NCBI GenBank assembly: GCA_903813345.2 | Contig: CAIIXF020000006.1 | Location: forward strand, 28,963,936 to 29,027,935 | Source of the DNA: Owenia fusiformis | Lineage: Eukaryota; Annelida; Polychaeta; Sabellida; Oweniidae | Reading direction: 5' to 3' | DNA length: 64,000 nt | In this document: positions 48,601 through 57,997 of the stretch, in pieces | How the letters are laid out: each line of letters begins with the position of its first letter | Position numbering within the stretch: position 1 is the first letter of the stretch | Made by a program: the position numbers and the translations under genes | Notes under the pieces: model-generated | What the model saw: the letters and a program-made list of their open reading frames with translations, nothing else | Told to the model about the DNA's origin: nothing | Databases searched by the model: none

Positions 48601-49455
48601 AATCCAAAAAACTTAGATGAAAGCATATCATTTTCCAATGAGAATAAAGCAGGGGAGCAAGTTACCAAGAAAAGGAAGGTTTCACAAACAACTCTTTCAA
48701 AGCTCAGTAAGTTTGCATTTGACGATTCATCAAGTAATCCATTTGCAGTTGATGACAAAACACCAGTGACTCAAAATGATCAGTCAGTCTTAAATAATAC
48801 TAGGACTGCATCACTGACTCAAAATGATCAATCCCCATTGGATGAAGTAAACTCTGCTAAAGATATTAAGTCCAAACATGATGACAAACCCAAGAGAGAT
48901 ATTTTAACAGCTCTTGATGAATCCTTAGAAACGGAAAATGCTGACTTTGATAACCAATTAGAATTCGATCCATCACAGCAGGCCAGGGAAGCTGCTAAAC
49001 CACTGAAAAGGTTCAGTTTCAAAACTTCAAAACAAATGCCAATAAAACAGGCAAATGTGAAAGTCTCAACAGCAGGTTTAGGTGAAGGATCAAATTCTTG
49101 CAATATAAACGTGAGTGATAGACTTAAACAGTTTGAAAGAAAAAATATGCCAAAAACGACTGTAGGAGCAACTCAAAACAAAAACCCAACTTCAGTTAAT
49201 CCACTACTCAGGGGAACAGTTAATACTGTGAATAACACTGTGGCATCTAATGCTAAAATAAAACCAACTCTTATCCCATCGGACAAAACAAGAATGCAAA
49301 ACAATATTTTGAATGTTGCAGAAAATACTCAGAGGAACAAAATACAGTCAGCAATACCTAAAACTCCTCTGTTGGGGAAACCTGGAACTCTTGGGCAAAG
49401 TTTATTTAAAAGTCCAGATGATTTAACTGATGCAGACCTTGACTTAGATTTCTAA
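33670..49455 (+). CDS. MCM9: DNA helicase MCM9
   Basis: AAA+ helicase of the MCM family that works with MCM8 in homologous recombination, interstrand-crosslink repair and mismatch repair. Exons: 33670-33721, 33951-34047, 34263-34410, 34611-34722, 35089-35177, 36321-36423, 37237-37390, 37895-38024, 42833-43043, 43586-43695, 43888-44034, 44211-44427, 45148-45348, 45819-45901, 46497-46575, 47765-49455. The sum is 3,624 nt (1,207 aa; human 1,143). Visible are the N-terminal MCM domain, zinc-binding C156, C159, C176 and C181, Walker A GDPGTGKS (363-370), Walker B IDEF (424-427) and the arginine-finger motif SRFD (492-495). The last exon encodes a tail of about 563 residues, polar and low-complexity like the vertebrate MCM9 tail. 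It contains [11 protein letters not shown] (about 954-964) and [10 protein letters not shown] (about 1057), similar in style to the LAKFTFK patches of vertebrate MCM9 that bind RAD51; that link is inference. MCM8 is excluded by the match of the N-terminus and of [11 protein letters not shown] and NALHTSFPE to MCM9. Confidence 0.95.
34736..35005. repeat. ~40-bp degenerate tandem repeat, MCM9 intron 4
   Basis: Variants of AAATATGGGCTATTTACTCA followed by GTGCATCCATTGATTGTA recur about six times. The array starts a few bases after the exon 4 donor (34,722/34,723). Confidence 0.7.
35461..36300. mobile_element. Near-perfect foldback element, MCM9 intron 5
   Basis: The left arm (35,461-35,865) and right arm (35,897-36,300) are inverted copies with only scattered differences and a loop of about 31 nt. 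The ends are GAATTACACCCTATGCAGAC and GTCTGCATAGGGTGAATT. The loop itself contains GCTCCGCACCCAATATTT, a word that also forms the end of the right arm (GCTCCGCACCCAATATTTCC). An RNA copy would fold into a hairpin of about 400 bp. No coding sequence is present. Confidence 0.9.
36448..36960. repeat. 18-bp array with donor-like units, MCM9 intron 6
   Basis: About 28 units of GTCATATGCAGGTAAACT, with variants. The array begins about 25 bp after the exon 6 donor, whose context is GATGCAG/GTAAGA. The repeat core ATGCAGGTAA copies that donor context almost exactly, so most units present a potential 5' splice site. Reading past the true donor meets TGA at 36,477-36,479. Confidence 0.9.
38093..38390. 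mobile_element. Mariner-type MITE, MCM9 intron 8
   Basis: The left end AGGGTGGGCCAAAACATGTCC is answered by GGACATTTTTGGTGTATCCT on the right. The tip is a variant of the CAGGGTGGGCCAAA family seen at 22,007 and 6,957. It has about 298 bp and no coding sequence. Confidence 0.6.
38952..41123 (-). CDS. TRIM-like RING/B-box protein, intronless, nested in MCM9
   Basis: Probable E3 ubiquitin ligase, 723 aa, encoded in one exon antisense inside MCM9 intron 8. The RING finger is C22-x2-C25-x11-C37-x-H39-x2-C42-x2-C45-x13-C59-x2-C62. Two B-box-type zinc regions follow ([10 protein letters not shown]...[16 protein letters not shown] at about 97-135, and [20 protein letters not shown] around 165-200 with the histidine-rich HHKGHHHSN), then a coiled coil (about 205-310). 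A segment of about 50 residues is tandemly duplicated: [20 protein letters not shown] and [20 protein letters not shown], each followed by [12 protein letters not shown]. The C-terminal about 270 residues look like an NHL-type or similar beta-propeller, with repeating short strands (for example [19 protein letters not shown]). Many invertebrates carry large sets of such TRIM genes, so orthology to a named TRIM is not claimed. Lack of introns could mean origin by retroposition. Confidence 0.88.
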   Translation of the reverse strand: MAIASKRIRLDTDAVLEKTVTCQKCMKYMDDPRMLPCLHTFCRRCIQKTMDKYDNSFPCHICKKVCRIPTNDEAAGIKVNSFAHSILNILKDKNNEWNCDVCFDGGETIKAKSFCCECNEKHCTYCGHTHEYSHSTSTHTVLKLTGNKSCDTKTMINMLSQQALCCRKHPSEPLEYHCEELKKLICRVCALHHKGHHHSNIKQTADGNIDTLSAAIDLGKERLREDEVNINKIHKHIEAIEQQIKNSRAKLDAEKCCIQRKVNTYFNNLQSELISVGNSVIKQTESNLAVFKLDQKVIDDTVMQLEVLKEHGHDTDIANMIPEINTKKQDWSTPVIIDVKPVVNLTIKSSEINDDNVFFAKLREDNTSFHQSNYIRHSVDMEEDKPVRLERSLQPRDSGHKALALPTSRFEMKVKLREENTSFHQSNYIRHSVDLEDKPVRLERSLQPRAISHKALVHSSSKQKNNEHKIVHQFSDLRVSKDDKIITLDADKIRIYDETSKNPKVISLFHSSGVSLTTTEENNLIVCYENARCTALHVYTNDGTYKGQIKIPSIKDPRDIAINHHNKLIILTGNEEINVCDYTGPHARIRSFDIDVSACKIPNECTMAINSKDVLILSGQGYVEGIQIVDGRKRKTVFKFSPRGCKGDILKVCTDSRDNIILHNVDQETIKLYTPDCEFIKDLLTPSTCECQVIDIAVNNDDEVVVGAKHKGSDTKTCIFTIR
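41556..42037. repeat. Direct duplication (2 x ~245 bp) with GGGAGA tract, MCM9 intron 8
   Basis: GTCAATAGTGAACGTTTGGT at 41,556 recurs as GTCAATAGTGAATGTTTGGT at 41,801. Both copies run through GCAGATATT, a purine-rich GAGGGAGAGGGGGAGG tract, and end at GTATTTATTTTCTATTTCCC. It is a recent tandem duplication upstream of the nested TRIM-like gene and may overlap its promoter or 5' UTR side. Confidence 0.85.
42553..43262. repeat. Two copies of a dispersed GTGGTGACATTTTGCATG repeat
   Basis: Copies end at about 42,700 and 43,262 with TGGCA..GTAGTGACATTTTGCATG or GTGGTGACATTTTGCATGTT. The second starts CAAGAAGTGGTGACATATTG and contains GTTTAGCAG and TTTGGCAGTTG, a short variable core. Exon 9 of MCM9 (42,833-43,043) lies between them. 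Relatives are at 24,690-24,810 (inverted), 46,300-46,345 (tail only) and 60,515-60,655. Confidence 0.55.
44583..45031. mobile_element. MITE with AAGCTAGCCGTACACC ends, MCM9 intron 12
   Basis: The left end AAGCTAGCCGTACACCAATG is answered by CATTAGTGTACGGCTAGCTT. The interior consists largely of repeated TTGTCCC and GGGACAA words in both orientations. A shorter relative is at 57,656-57,932. It has 449 bp and no coding sequence. The open frames called on both strands are by-products of the GGGACA repeats. Confidence 0.8.
45918..46100. repeat. Dispersed G-tract repeat, copy in MCM9 intron 14
   Basis: Begins ACAGGCCCATAGCCAGGG, runs through a long G tract, and contains CATGATTCCGAGCAATG and GTCAAATGTGAACCCCCTGG. 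It is related to the repeat at 13,340-13,520 in RECQL intron 4. It starts about 17 bp after the exon 14 donor. Confidence 0.5.
47036..47695. repeat. Inverted-repeat element in MCM9 intron 15
   Basis: The outer arms ACTATTAACAAAGTTGTTGA (about 47,045) and TCAACAACTTTGTTAATAGT (about 47,669-47,688) are inverted and continue through CTTTCTCAGAGA. A second inverted pair lies inside (47,155-47,330: GCGCATCTGTTCGACGTTCG and GGGGCGTTTTGG words). A hammerhead-like motif and an AAATA-rich tail are at 47,572-47,650. Confidence 0.6.
47566..47640 (+). ncRNA. Candidate minimal hammerhead-ribozyme motif
   Basis: CTGAAGA (47,581-47,587) fits the hammerhead core CUGANGA. It is followed by a 7-bp hairpin GTAGGAT-GGAC-ATCCTAC, then GAAAC (47,607-47,611) and GTC. 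Stem I can be drawn between ATTTTATTT before the core and the A-rich, AAATAAAAT-containing text after GTC. Stem III would be only two pairs with no loop, as in the minimal hammerheads reported from Penelope-like retroelements, which are thought to act as dimers. The motif may instead be just the conserved CTGAAGAAG...GAAACGTC tail of a retroelement. Activity is unproven. Confidence 0.45.
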
Positions 49456-50700
49456 TGTACTGTACTCCCACTAATATTTGACACTATCGATTTTGAAACT
49501 TCTCGAAATTTTTGTGGCTTTCTATTTTTGCGGATTTGTGTATTCTCTCAGCTTCTTTAATTTCTTTTGATAAAAATCTTCCAGAACCTGAAATTAATTG
49601 GAGAAAACAGTACCTTCCTTCCTTTTATCACCCAGCACTGGACGGCAATATCGTCAACATTGAGTGAAATATTCCTGGGAATCTTGCGACTATTATATTT
49701 TGTGAATCAGAACTAGGCTGGGCTATGGAAATTTCAAGGCTATCATATTTGTGGATTTCTAAATTGAAATATAGTAGCACTCGAAAGTTATTACTGGGAG
49801 TACAGTAACCTGGGGATGCTTCTATTTTATTAAGAAACAATGTGCAGTAATTAAAATGTATGTAACATGTAATGTGATTGTATTTTTTGTAATTGTATTT
49901 GGTGTACAAAAAATGTACCATGTGACCACTTCTGTATGTATTGCATGTACTGTGTGGCCCTACCTGAGTGAATTGGTCAAGCTGAAATATAATGATGTGG
50001 AATCCATGTATTTGTTATGTGAATGTTAATTACCCAAAGTTAACTTGCAGATGTCAGTTTGAACCTGAAAATGTTAACTTCAAATTGTACAGTTGGTCTG
50101 CCCTTTGTGGCTTATATCGATTTTTAAATTGACCTTTGATGGGCCTTAGGTATCATCTTTGAGGTATCACTGACTGAGAAATTATTATAGAGATATGAAG
50201 TCCTTTATAATACTTCCAAGTTTTCATGATGAGAACCTATAAATTAATCAATTAGTCATCGTACCATACATTAAAATATTAAAAAGAAAACATATATTCT
50301 AGAGTATGATACACCAGCATCATTGAACTTAAAGGTTAGCTCCAAATGAAATGATAGCAATGTCTACAATACCCATTGGATGGAGTCGATTATTTTCTTT
50401 GATATAATGAAACATTTACCATGGGGACAAATCTTCCAATCCCACCCCATGCAAACAAAGAAAAAGGTTTGGTAGTGATATGGTGAAATAAATTGAACAC
50501 ATGTTTCTCTTAAACCAGTCATCAAAATATTCTGAAAAAACTACACATCGTCAAAATATATCCAATTATTGTAAACATTCTGTAAAAACACAATCCTTTA
50601 TGTAATGGTTACTTATGACAATAGTTTGATGTGAAAATTTTTTGTTTTCAGCACAATTGTTTTTTGTTCTTTTCTAGCAATTCTTGAGAATGAAATAAAA
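49456..50700 (+). other. MCM9 3' flank with candidate poly(A) signals
   Basis: Begins after the MCM9 stop codon. AATAAA occurs at 50,487-50,492 and 50,694-50,699, either of which could end the transcript. No other gene is seen. Confidence 0.45.
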
Positions 50701-52980
50701 TATCTATCCAAACCTTGTTGGAAACAAAATGGCATATACAACATTTTCTTAGACCTCTCAATATCACATAGTTATACAAATGAAAGTTTTGTTCAATTAA
50801 AAAAAGTATCCAAAAAATAAAAAAACCTAAATAGATAAAAATTAAAGTGAGGCTTGAATTAATTCGTTAACAGTATCAATTCAATGATTGTTCCTAGCCA
50901 TGAATTTCCACTGACATCAATAGAAATTCAAATTTAAAAAGCCCGCTCAAATTTGTTCCAGTCTGATTGGCTTTTTCCTTCAGATTATTTTGGCTTAGAG
51001 AAGCCATATTTATTACTTCTAAGGGGTTACAATATAGATAAATCCCCAAAAAACATTGTATTCTGTTTTCGACTTATTGCGTTCAATTCTGACAGTTGGT
51101 TGTTCTTTTGGTTGTCCTGTTGATATACTCAAAATATTGTAAATATCGTGCTTATGATTTGGTTTCAAGATATATCTAAGGTTTATATGATGTTTTATTC
51201 CATAGTTAGCATGATATTCATAGGATAACATGTGAAAATAAAAACGGTATTTTTGTAATCAGTGGTAAAATATGATATTTTTGACAAATTTTCACTTAAC
51301 CATAGCATATCCCAAGTGAAAAAAGTCAATGGGAAAATATTGACAATAAATAAGTAATACTCTATTAATTCTTAGCTAACAAATACCTAAAAAATTTATC
51401 ATGCAAATTAGAGAGAATTACGTTAATAATTAGGTGTTAATAATAAGGTATTGTTAACATTCAACGCTCATGTAGAATATTGACTGATTATCAAATGAAA
51501 ATTACATTGTAACAATAAGGTAAAATTAGAAATCTAATAATCATGTATTGATTATCTTCCAATAATAAGCTATATGTTAACAGAGTATTACCTAAATATT
51601 GTACATATTTATTGTGGTAATATTCTCTAATTTGCATGATAAATTTTTAAGGTATTCGTTAGCTAAGAATTAACAGAGTATTACCTATTTATTAGCTATT
51701 TAAAACCTATTTGTTGCATTACTCTTACCCAAGATGCATTATGGTCTTCGAAATTTATTTTCTACTATAAGAATTAACCCAAAACATTAAATAATATGTA
51801 AAATTAGGTGGGTAGGGACACACAAATTCGAAGTAAATGTGTAACGTTATGTAATTCGCGTGAATATCCAAATTTGGCCATGCAAAGCGTATAAATTATT
51901 TCATGGCAAAGTCTAAAGTTTTTTCAAAATTCTCTTGCAAAAACTATACAGATTTTGTCAAAAATCTCCCACAAAAGTACCACTTTTTGCAGAATTTACC
52001 GCAAAAACTATTGCTTTTATTAGAAAAAAACTGGAGATAATTCGTTTTATTTGAAATCTACCGTTAAAACTCCAGTTGTTTCAAAATTTACCTCAAAAAC
52101 TCCTGATTTTTAAAAATCTACGGCGAAAACTACCAATTTTTTTAAAAACTACCAGATTTTGGAAAAATCTCCCGTAAAAGTACCACAATTTTTGGAAATC
52201 TCACGCAAATTGTTCATTTTAGGTTGGCCCTGGGTATGTAAGATGATATAAGCAATTATTATGGGACATCACTGGTAATTTTACCCCATTCAGAATTGTC
52301 CTGAAGGCCAGAAGGCTCACAGTTATTGAAGGACCCTCTAGGCCTCCAGCAGTATTTATATCTTCATAATCTTTATAAAATACCTTATATTTTTACTGCA
52401 TGGTACAATTGGTCATACACAACACATTTATGCTTGACCACTTTGACTGTATGAATAGAATTAAAATTTAGCCTTTATAAATTCACAAAGAAAAGAAGAT
52501 TTCCCCATCTAAACTGGAATAACACAGCAATACTTACATTTTACCTCTCACAAAGTAGACATGCAGAATGTTCAAGTATGTCAGTAACTTCTGAATCTAT
52601 ATTTGATTGGTCATTTTCATACTATTGTTATAAAATCATAAAATTACCCAAATCTCTTACAGTTGAACATTCTTTGTCAGCCATTTTTCTTTTGGTTGAA
52701 AAAGAGCGGGAAAGTTAATATTTTGCTAATACTCACTGCCACATTTCTTATAAGTCCAATCTTAACAATTAGCTAATTTTTATCACCTAGGGTAGCAAGG
52801 ATGACAAAAAGTTACCCAATTATTCAAAGAGCATTATAACATAGTTGTTAAAATAATAAATAGGTGTAATAAATAGCTATTTATTGGCATTCAACTTTCA
52901 TTGATTTAATGCTCATTTAACAAATAGGTTAACTTTTATCAAAATGCATAATTATTAGACTAAAGTTAACCAATTATTAC
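50701..52980. other. Gene-free region with palindrome and degenerate tandem repeat
   Basis: Contains an AT-rich palindromic element at 51,345-51,693 and a degenerate repeat of about 35 bp at about 51,905-52,215. That repeat is built from words such as AAAATCTCCC, ACCGCAAAAACTA and CAAAAGTACCAC. No coding sequence with splice context is visible. Confidence 0.4.
51345..51693. repeat. AT-rich palindromic element
   Basis: The left arm AATAAATAAGTAATACTCTA continues with TTAATTCTTAGCTAAC and ATCATGCAAATTAGAGA. The right arm answers with TCTCTAATTTGCATGAT, GTTAGCTAAGAATTAA and AGAGTATTACCTATTTATT. The arms are about 75-80 bp and the spacer is about 200 bp. Confidence 0.8.
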
Positions 52981-53007
52981 ATGAGAATTGCCATTTCTTT
53001 TTACTTG

Positions 53008-54512
53008 CAGGGGCGTAGGAAGGTGTTAATTCAACACTACGCCAAAAAGTCCCGGCAAAAATATGAAACAATTGTGTCAAATCTTCTTTATCAAAAGGCC
53101 TATTTTATGATCGTAAAACGTCATTTCATGGCAATAGAGATTTTAAGCTTGCAATGTTTTCACAACCTAAATGTGAACGGAAATATTTATTAAGCGATGC
53201 ATTTGTATGGGCGATTGGTCATACGTATAGGTTGACGTTTCGATTTTATATGCAAGCTTAAAATCCCTGATACCTTTTTAATGTGCTTAAAATGTTCGAA
53301 TGATTTTCATTATTTAAAATCACCATGGAAAGCCGATCTTTTCAATCTCGACACAAATCATTCTCACTTTTCTTATGTCTCGAACGATATAGACGACCGA
53401 TTTCCAAATAACAATGATTTCCAAATAACAACGTGTGCCGTGCAATACGACAATACGTACAGGTTAAAGAATCTAGTTTGATCAATTGATTTAAAGAAAC
53501 GCATTAGTGATCAATAATACAATATCCCAATGTCTGCAACCTTTTTTATAACACTAATTCGCAAGACCAACTAAACCTCCCACCACAAAGGTCAAATCGA
53601 GGTCAACGTGACTTAGGGGGTGCCAAAAATGTTATATTTCCCAATACAATAATCTATTATCTCTCAAATGAAATAAAAATCTGAACGCGTAATTGAATAA
53701 TCAACATTTTCAAGTTGTTTTTGTCTTTAACATTCATATTTCAAGATGTACTACCAATAGCAATTTTTGATTTAGTAAGAAAATAGATAATTGCTGACTT
53801 AACTATAATTTCTGTCTATGATTTTGCCTAGTAACGGAATATAAATCGATATAGTGAAATTGAAAAATTGGGGATAGGGGAGAATAAAAAAAATACATCT
53901 GATTTAAAGAGGTTCGTCATGATAATTAAATGATACCACAGTTTGCATTTATAAGCATTACGGAACATGCACAAAAATTGCAAAGGTATTCATCAAGTAG
54001 TTTTTGAAAAAAAACTGTTTTTCTCTCAAATTCGTGAAGAGAACGCGAATCACAAATATTTGGCGAAATTGTAGTTTACTTTTAAAATCCATAAGATAGT
54101 CAATAGTGGCTCGATTTTCATGAAATAAAGCATGTTGGCAATGAAATTCATCTGTTAATTGATTATTTGCCAAACAGAGCAATACTGATTACTTTGCACT
54201 TTCTACAGTATTAGAACTGTAGAAACAAGGTAACTTTCACTAATATTTTCTTTTTCAAAAAGTGTCATTTATCTGTGGCCCGGGTGAGAAAAATAGAGGC
54301 ACAAAACCATGCAAAGAAGTACTATTGAAAAAATCGAGCGTATCATATGGTATCCACAAAACATTTCTTTAGGCTAGTGTGCTCGAGATTACTTTTGGAC
54401 AATACAATGAGAAAATATGAATAAATAACATAGGAAAATTGACAAGCCTTTTTATTCTCACTTTTCAACACTACGCACTGGCGTTTTGGCGTACATTGTT
54501 CCTACGCCACTG
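53008..54512. mobile_element. 1.5-kb non-autonomous element with 5-bp target duplication
   Basis: The left end CAGGGGCGTAGGAA and right end TTCCTACGCCACTG are inverted with one mismatch. Further matching words lie inside the ends (CACTACGCCAAAA against TTTTGGCGTA). Both flanks read ACTTG (53,003-53,007 and 54,513-54,517), consistent with a 5-bp target-site duplication. Two open frames inside (52,981-53,193 and 53,281-53,481) show nothing recognisable. The superfamily is not assigned. Confidence 0.7.
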
Positions 54513-54695
54513 ACTTGGGATACGTTTTTTTAGCCATGACATACGACGTCGTATGCGATGGTTTATGGATTTTTGCTACTTCAGACTCAAAACGAGGCTA
54601 AGTGTCAACATCGCCGGATCGTTTGGAAAATTCGAATTAAATGACTTAATTTCCGACGATTCTTATGATGACTTTAACTATGGAATAAAAAGAAC

Positions 54696-54832
54696 ATCCT
54701 ATGATTTACTCGTGATATGATTTTAATCCACTCATGGTTATTGATATCTGCACTCTCTCGCTACGCTCGCTCGTGCAGATATCATATCCATTCGTGGATA
54801 AAAATCATATCACTCATAAATCATAGGATATC
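54696..54832. repeat. Palindromic ATATCC element, second copy type
   Basis: ATCCTATGATTTACTCGTGA at the left is answered by TCACTCATAAATCATAGGAT. The arms contain ATCCACTCATGG and CCATTCGTGGAT. The centre CTCTCGCTACGCTCGCTCG is GC-rich. It is related to 5,079-5,208. Confidence 0.75.
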
Positions 54833-54857
54833 CTCTATTTATGAGCAATTATATATT

Positions 54858-54972
54858 TAGTTCAACAAGTTAAACCTAGTCTGGGCCTTATTTCTTATCT
54901 GACATATCTTGTGGCCCGCAAATTCAGATTAATATATAAAAGCCGTGGTATTGGGTTTAACTTGTTGAACTA
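54858..54972. repeat. Short palindrome with AGTTCAACAAGTTAAACC ends
   Basis: The ends TAGTTCAACAAGTTAAACC and GGTTTAACTTGTTGAACTA are exact inverted complements. The centre contains GGGCCTTATTTCTTATCTG, which recurs near 56,690 (GGGCCTCGTTTCTTATCTG), linking it to the 56.5-kb repeats. Confidence 0.75.
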
Positions 54973-55483
54973 CCCTTTGCATTCGTTTGACTTCACTTCT
55001 TAAAAGAGAGCTTCGTCTTCACTCTTTCAAACTAAAATAAACCTGTGAACTCACCGTGCCAATCAGTGTTCGTCGGCCAAATTTGACCGACGTTCTTTAT
55101 ATGGTCATTCCTTCTGATGTCATCGTTGAGCCCGGAATTGACCAATGACATGCGCATATTCAATTAGAACTCTTTTGGCGTATGTTTCTAGGACATTACT
55201 GATTGTCCAGAATAGAAATCTGGACGACTCAATCTGACTATTGTCTGTTCAACCTATGGGGAGTAAATGGCCCTCCTCCTGCCTCCCTCTTATATTCTCT
55301 ATACTAAAACTATGTCTTTGATAGAAAGAATGAGGGGTGACTTTCTTTCCATTGGTCAACATCAGATGTGTCACTCCCGGGATAATATGACTGCAATTTG
55401 TTCATGTTTCGTTCAGAACTGTTTTGTTTACATATGACATCATTTTTGATCGAACTACTTGGCATGTTAATACGAACTCCCAT

Positions 55484-55895
55484 GCAGTGTCTCGGTATAG
55501 ACACTGCGGCGGGCAGATTATGGAATCCCCAAAATTTGGGGAAGATAGTCCCCCTTTTTTGTCACAGATGTACTTGATTTTCATACAACTTATAAAATAT
55601 ATGTTCTTTTATGTTCACCAATCATTATTTTGTCAAAATATTTCAAAATTATTGAAATATGAGAAGAAATCACCGCGGAAGGAATTCTGAGTAAAAGTTT
55701 TGTTGATAATAGTTTACCGCACGTGTTGTTTATTAGTTAATACGCGCAATTCAACCAATGAAATTGTCTAAATTTTACAATCACGCGACCTGAGCATGGG
55801 ACTAGAACCAATCACGTCAGTTGTTTATTACGAAGTTACCATGCTTACGATGAGATACCTGCCCGCCGCAGTGTTATGTTGAAGACTATCACTGC
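55484..55895. mobile_element. Hairpin-tipped inverted-repeat element, copy 2
   Basis: This is the reverse-oriented relative of 32,651-33,048. GCAGTGTCTCGGTATAGACA, CTGCGGCGGGCAG, ATTGAAATATGAGAAGAAAT, GTTTACCGCACGTGTTG and CCATGCTTACG all match the reverse complement of copy 1. The right end has decayed into TGTTATGTTGAAGACTATCACTGC-like text. The flanks ACGAACTCCCAT and GGGAGTTCGAT are inverted, so the terminal repeat extends outward. It has no coding sequence. Confidence 0.8.
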
Positions 55896-56427
55896 ACGGG
55901 AGTTCGATGTTAATACGCATTCTTACTCTAAAATTATTGCATCCAACACCATTTTAAGCTTTAATAAGAGATCAAAATCAAAAGCAATTATTACGACTTC
56001 GACCAAGATTAATATGACTCAGCAAAACACTTTCAAATTCACTAAAAACGTACTTCATTCAGGAACTATTTCTTGCAACATTACCGCGTATTGACAACCA
56101 ATATTAGCAGTGCTCCAGTCAACTTGATGAATGAATGACGGGTTCCAGATGTTTTCGACAAATAACGTGAAAATCAAGGTATTTTTGCAGTCTATCATAT
56201 AGATATCGTGGTGAGTGTATTTTATGCAAACATTTTTATTTACATTCGTGGCAGTATATACTATAATTACAGGTGATTTACCTTGCTTCTCATTTTGCAA
56301 CATTTTTGCATGGCTGATAAATTTTGGGGACTTATCATTTTGATTTTCCTTTTTAGGTCTATGTGCATGTTTTATTGCTCTTGTGATAAATCATGTATTT
56401 GTAATCAGAACTGATATTGGAATTAGC

Positions 56428-56481
56428 GTGATGATATCGGGTTTCATATCCATATCACCCAGCAAGTTCCGATATCATCAC
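56428..56481. repeat. Short GTGATGATATCGG palindrome
   Basis: GTGATGATATCGG and CCGATATCATCAC are exact inverted complements about 28 bp apart. The centre contains CATATCCATATCACCC. It joins the ATATC-type snapback repeats of the window. Confidence 0.6.
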
Positions 56482-56495
56482 ATATATTATCTGGG

Positions 56496-57503
56496 GAAAT
56501 CCTAGTTCAACGTCGTTAAACTCAATAACGGCGTTCTTTATTATTAAGAATTTTGTTGGGGCCGTTATTGAGTTTAACCTCCTTGCTATTCTTTCCTTTG
56601 ATGCAAGTTCTGAATCCATCGAAACCATTTTTCCGCGATAACGTAAAAGGGAAATCCTAGTCCAACAACATTAGACCTATCCCGGGCCTCGTTTCTTATC
56701 TGACATGTGTTATGGCCCGGCTAGGTCTAACCTCCATGACCATTTTGCCTTTGATGCGTTAATTTAATCGTTCAGCAGGTTTCGACAAGCTGAACTAATT
56801 GAACCCTGAAAACATGGCAATATTACACAAAGAATGTGATTCAAGCATGCATACATACCTTATAAACACATACACCCCGTCCCGTATCCCCCTTAGACCC
56901 TATTGATGCATAATTACGAAAATATTGGAGACAGGTTTGGAATATGACGAAAATGTCGGTCAGTTTCGGTAACATCGAAATTGCAAATCGTTTCAGGAAT
57001 TAACCGTCATCACGGCACTGCATTAACGAACAGTTGGTTTGCAATTAATTACTATTTTGCGTGTATATACGCGCTATATAAATTAAAGATACCTGTTGAT
57101 CTTTTTATCCCGAGTAATCGCGATAATAATTATCAATCTATTTGACAACAATTTCGTTTCGCTGGTAGTTTAATTTTACGATCCGGGACACTCAGACGAA
57201 CAGACACAATGACGGACCATGCGGAAATGTCACTTTAGAGATTGGTAAGTGTAGCCTCATTTTACTCGTATAAATGAACATTTAACACAATAATATTGTG
57301 TTAAATCGCTTGATGTTATGTGTTTTTATATTATTGTCAAGTATCAGTTGCACGTTATCGCGGAAAAATGGTTTCGATGGATTCAGAACTTGCATCAAAG
57401 GAAAGAATAGTAAGGAGGTTAAACTCAATAATGGCCCCAAGAAAATTCCTAATAATAAAGAACGCCGTTATTGAGTTTAACGACGTTGAACTAGGGAAAT
57501 CCT
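56496..57503. repeat. Inverted-repeat pair with ~150-bp arms
   Basis: The left arm (56,496-56,645: GAAATCCTAGTTCAACG, GCGTTCTTTATTATTA, ATCGAAACCATTTTTCCGCG) is repeated inverted at 57,351-57,503. The 700-bp spacer contains a further partial repeat of the left edge (GGGAAATCCTAGTCCAACA at about 56,651). Each arm also carries a small palindrome around ATAACGGCG / CGCCGTTAT. It is a likely fold-back or MITE pair. The 102-codon frame at 57,320-57,628 crosses it and is not a gene. Confidence 0.75.
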
Positions 57504-57655
57504 TGACTTCATCTGTAGCATCAACATTACAATGGCTACATCAACCAAGAAAAACACTAATTTTTTATCCCGGTTTATGTTTTGACAGTTATATGGAATA
57601 CTTTGATAATTCCAAAATGATGATATGATATGGGGAAAATCCCTTGGATAATATT

Positions 57656-57932
57656 AAAGCTTGCCGTACACCAATGGGACATTGTCCGATTTGTCCCAAC
57701 TTGTCCACTTTTGTCCCCCCTTTTCCCCCGGACATCATTGGGCAATTACCTACGTTTTCCCATCTTGTTCGATGATGTCTGGAATATATCGCCATTTTGT
57801 CCGAAAATGGTCATATGATCATCACATAATAAAATGCCCCTCATTTTGGACAACCTAGGACAATGTCTCCTGATGTCCCATGAAAATATTTTACTCAACT
57901 CCCTAGATGTCCCATTTATGTACAGCTAGCTT
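57656..57932. mobile_element. MITE, shorter relative of 44,583-45,031
   Basis: The ends AAAGCTTGCCGTACACCAAT and TGTACAGCTAGCTT and the internal GTCCCAACTTGTCC words match the copy in MCM9 intron 12. It is 277 bp, so about 170 bp are missing internally. It appears to have landed inside another palindromic repeat, because GATATGGGGAAAAT on its left is answered by ATATTCCCCATATC at about 57,983-57,997. Confidence 0.75.
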
Positions 57933-57997
57933 ATATTTCCCTCAATCACTGCATTCCCTCTGGAAATATTGATATCCTTGTAATATTCCCCATATCA

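Noticed and set aside
57320-57628. 102-codon frame with basic start
   Set aside because: Lies across the right arm of an inverted repeat; the matching left arm shows it is repeat sequence.
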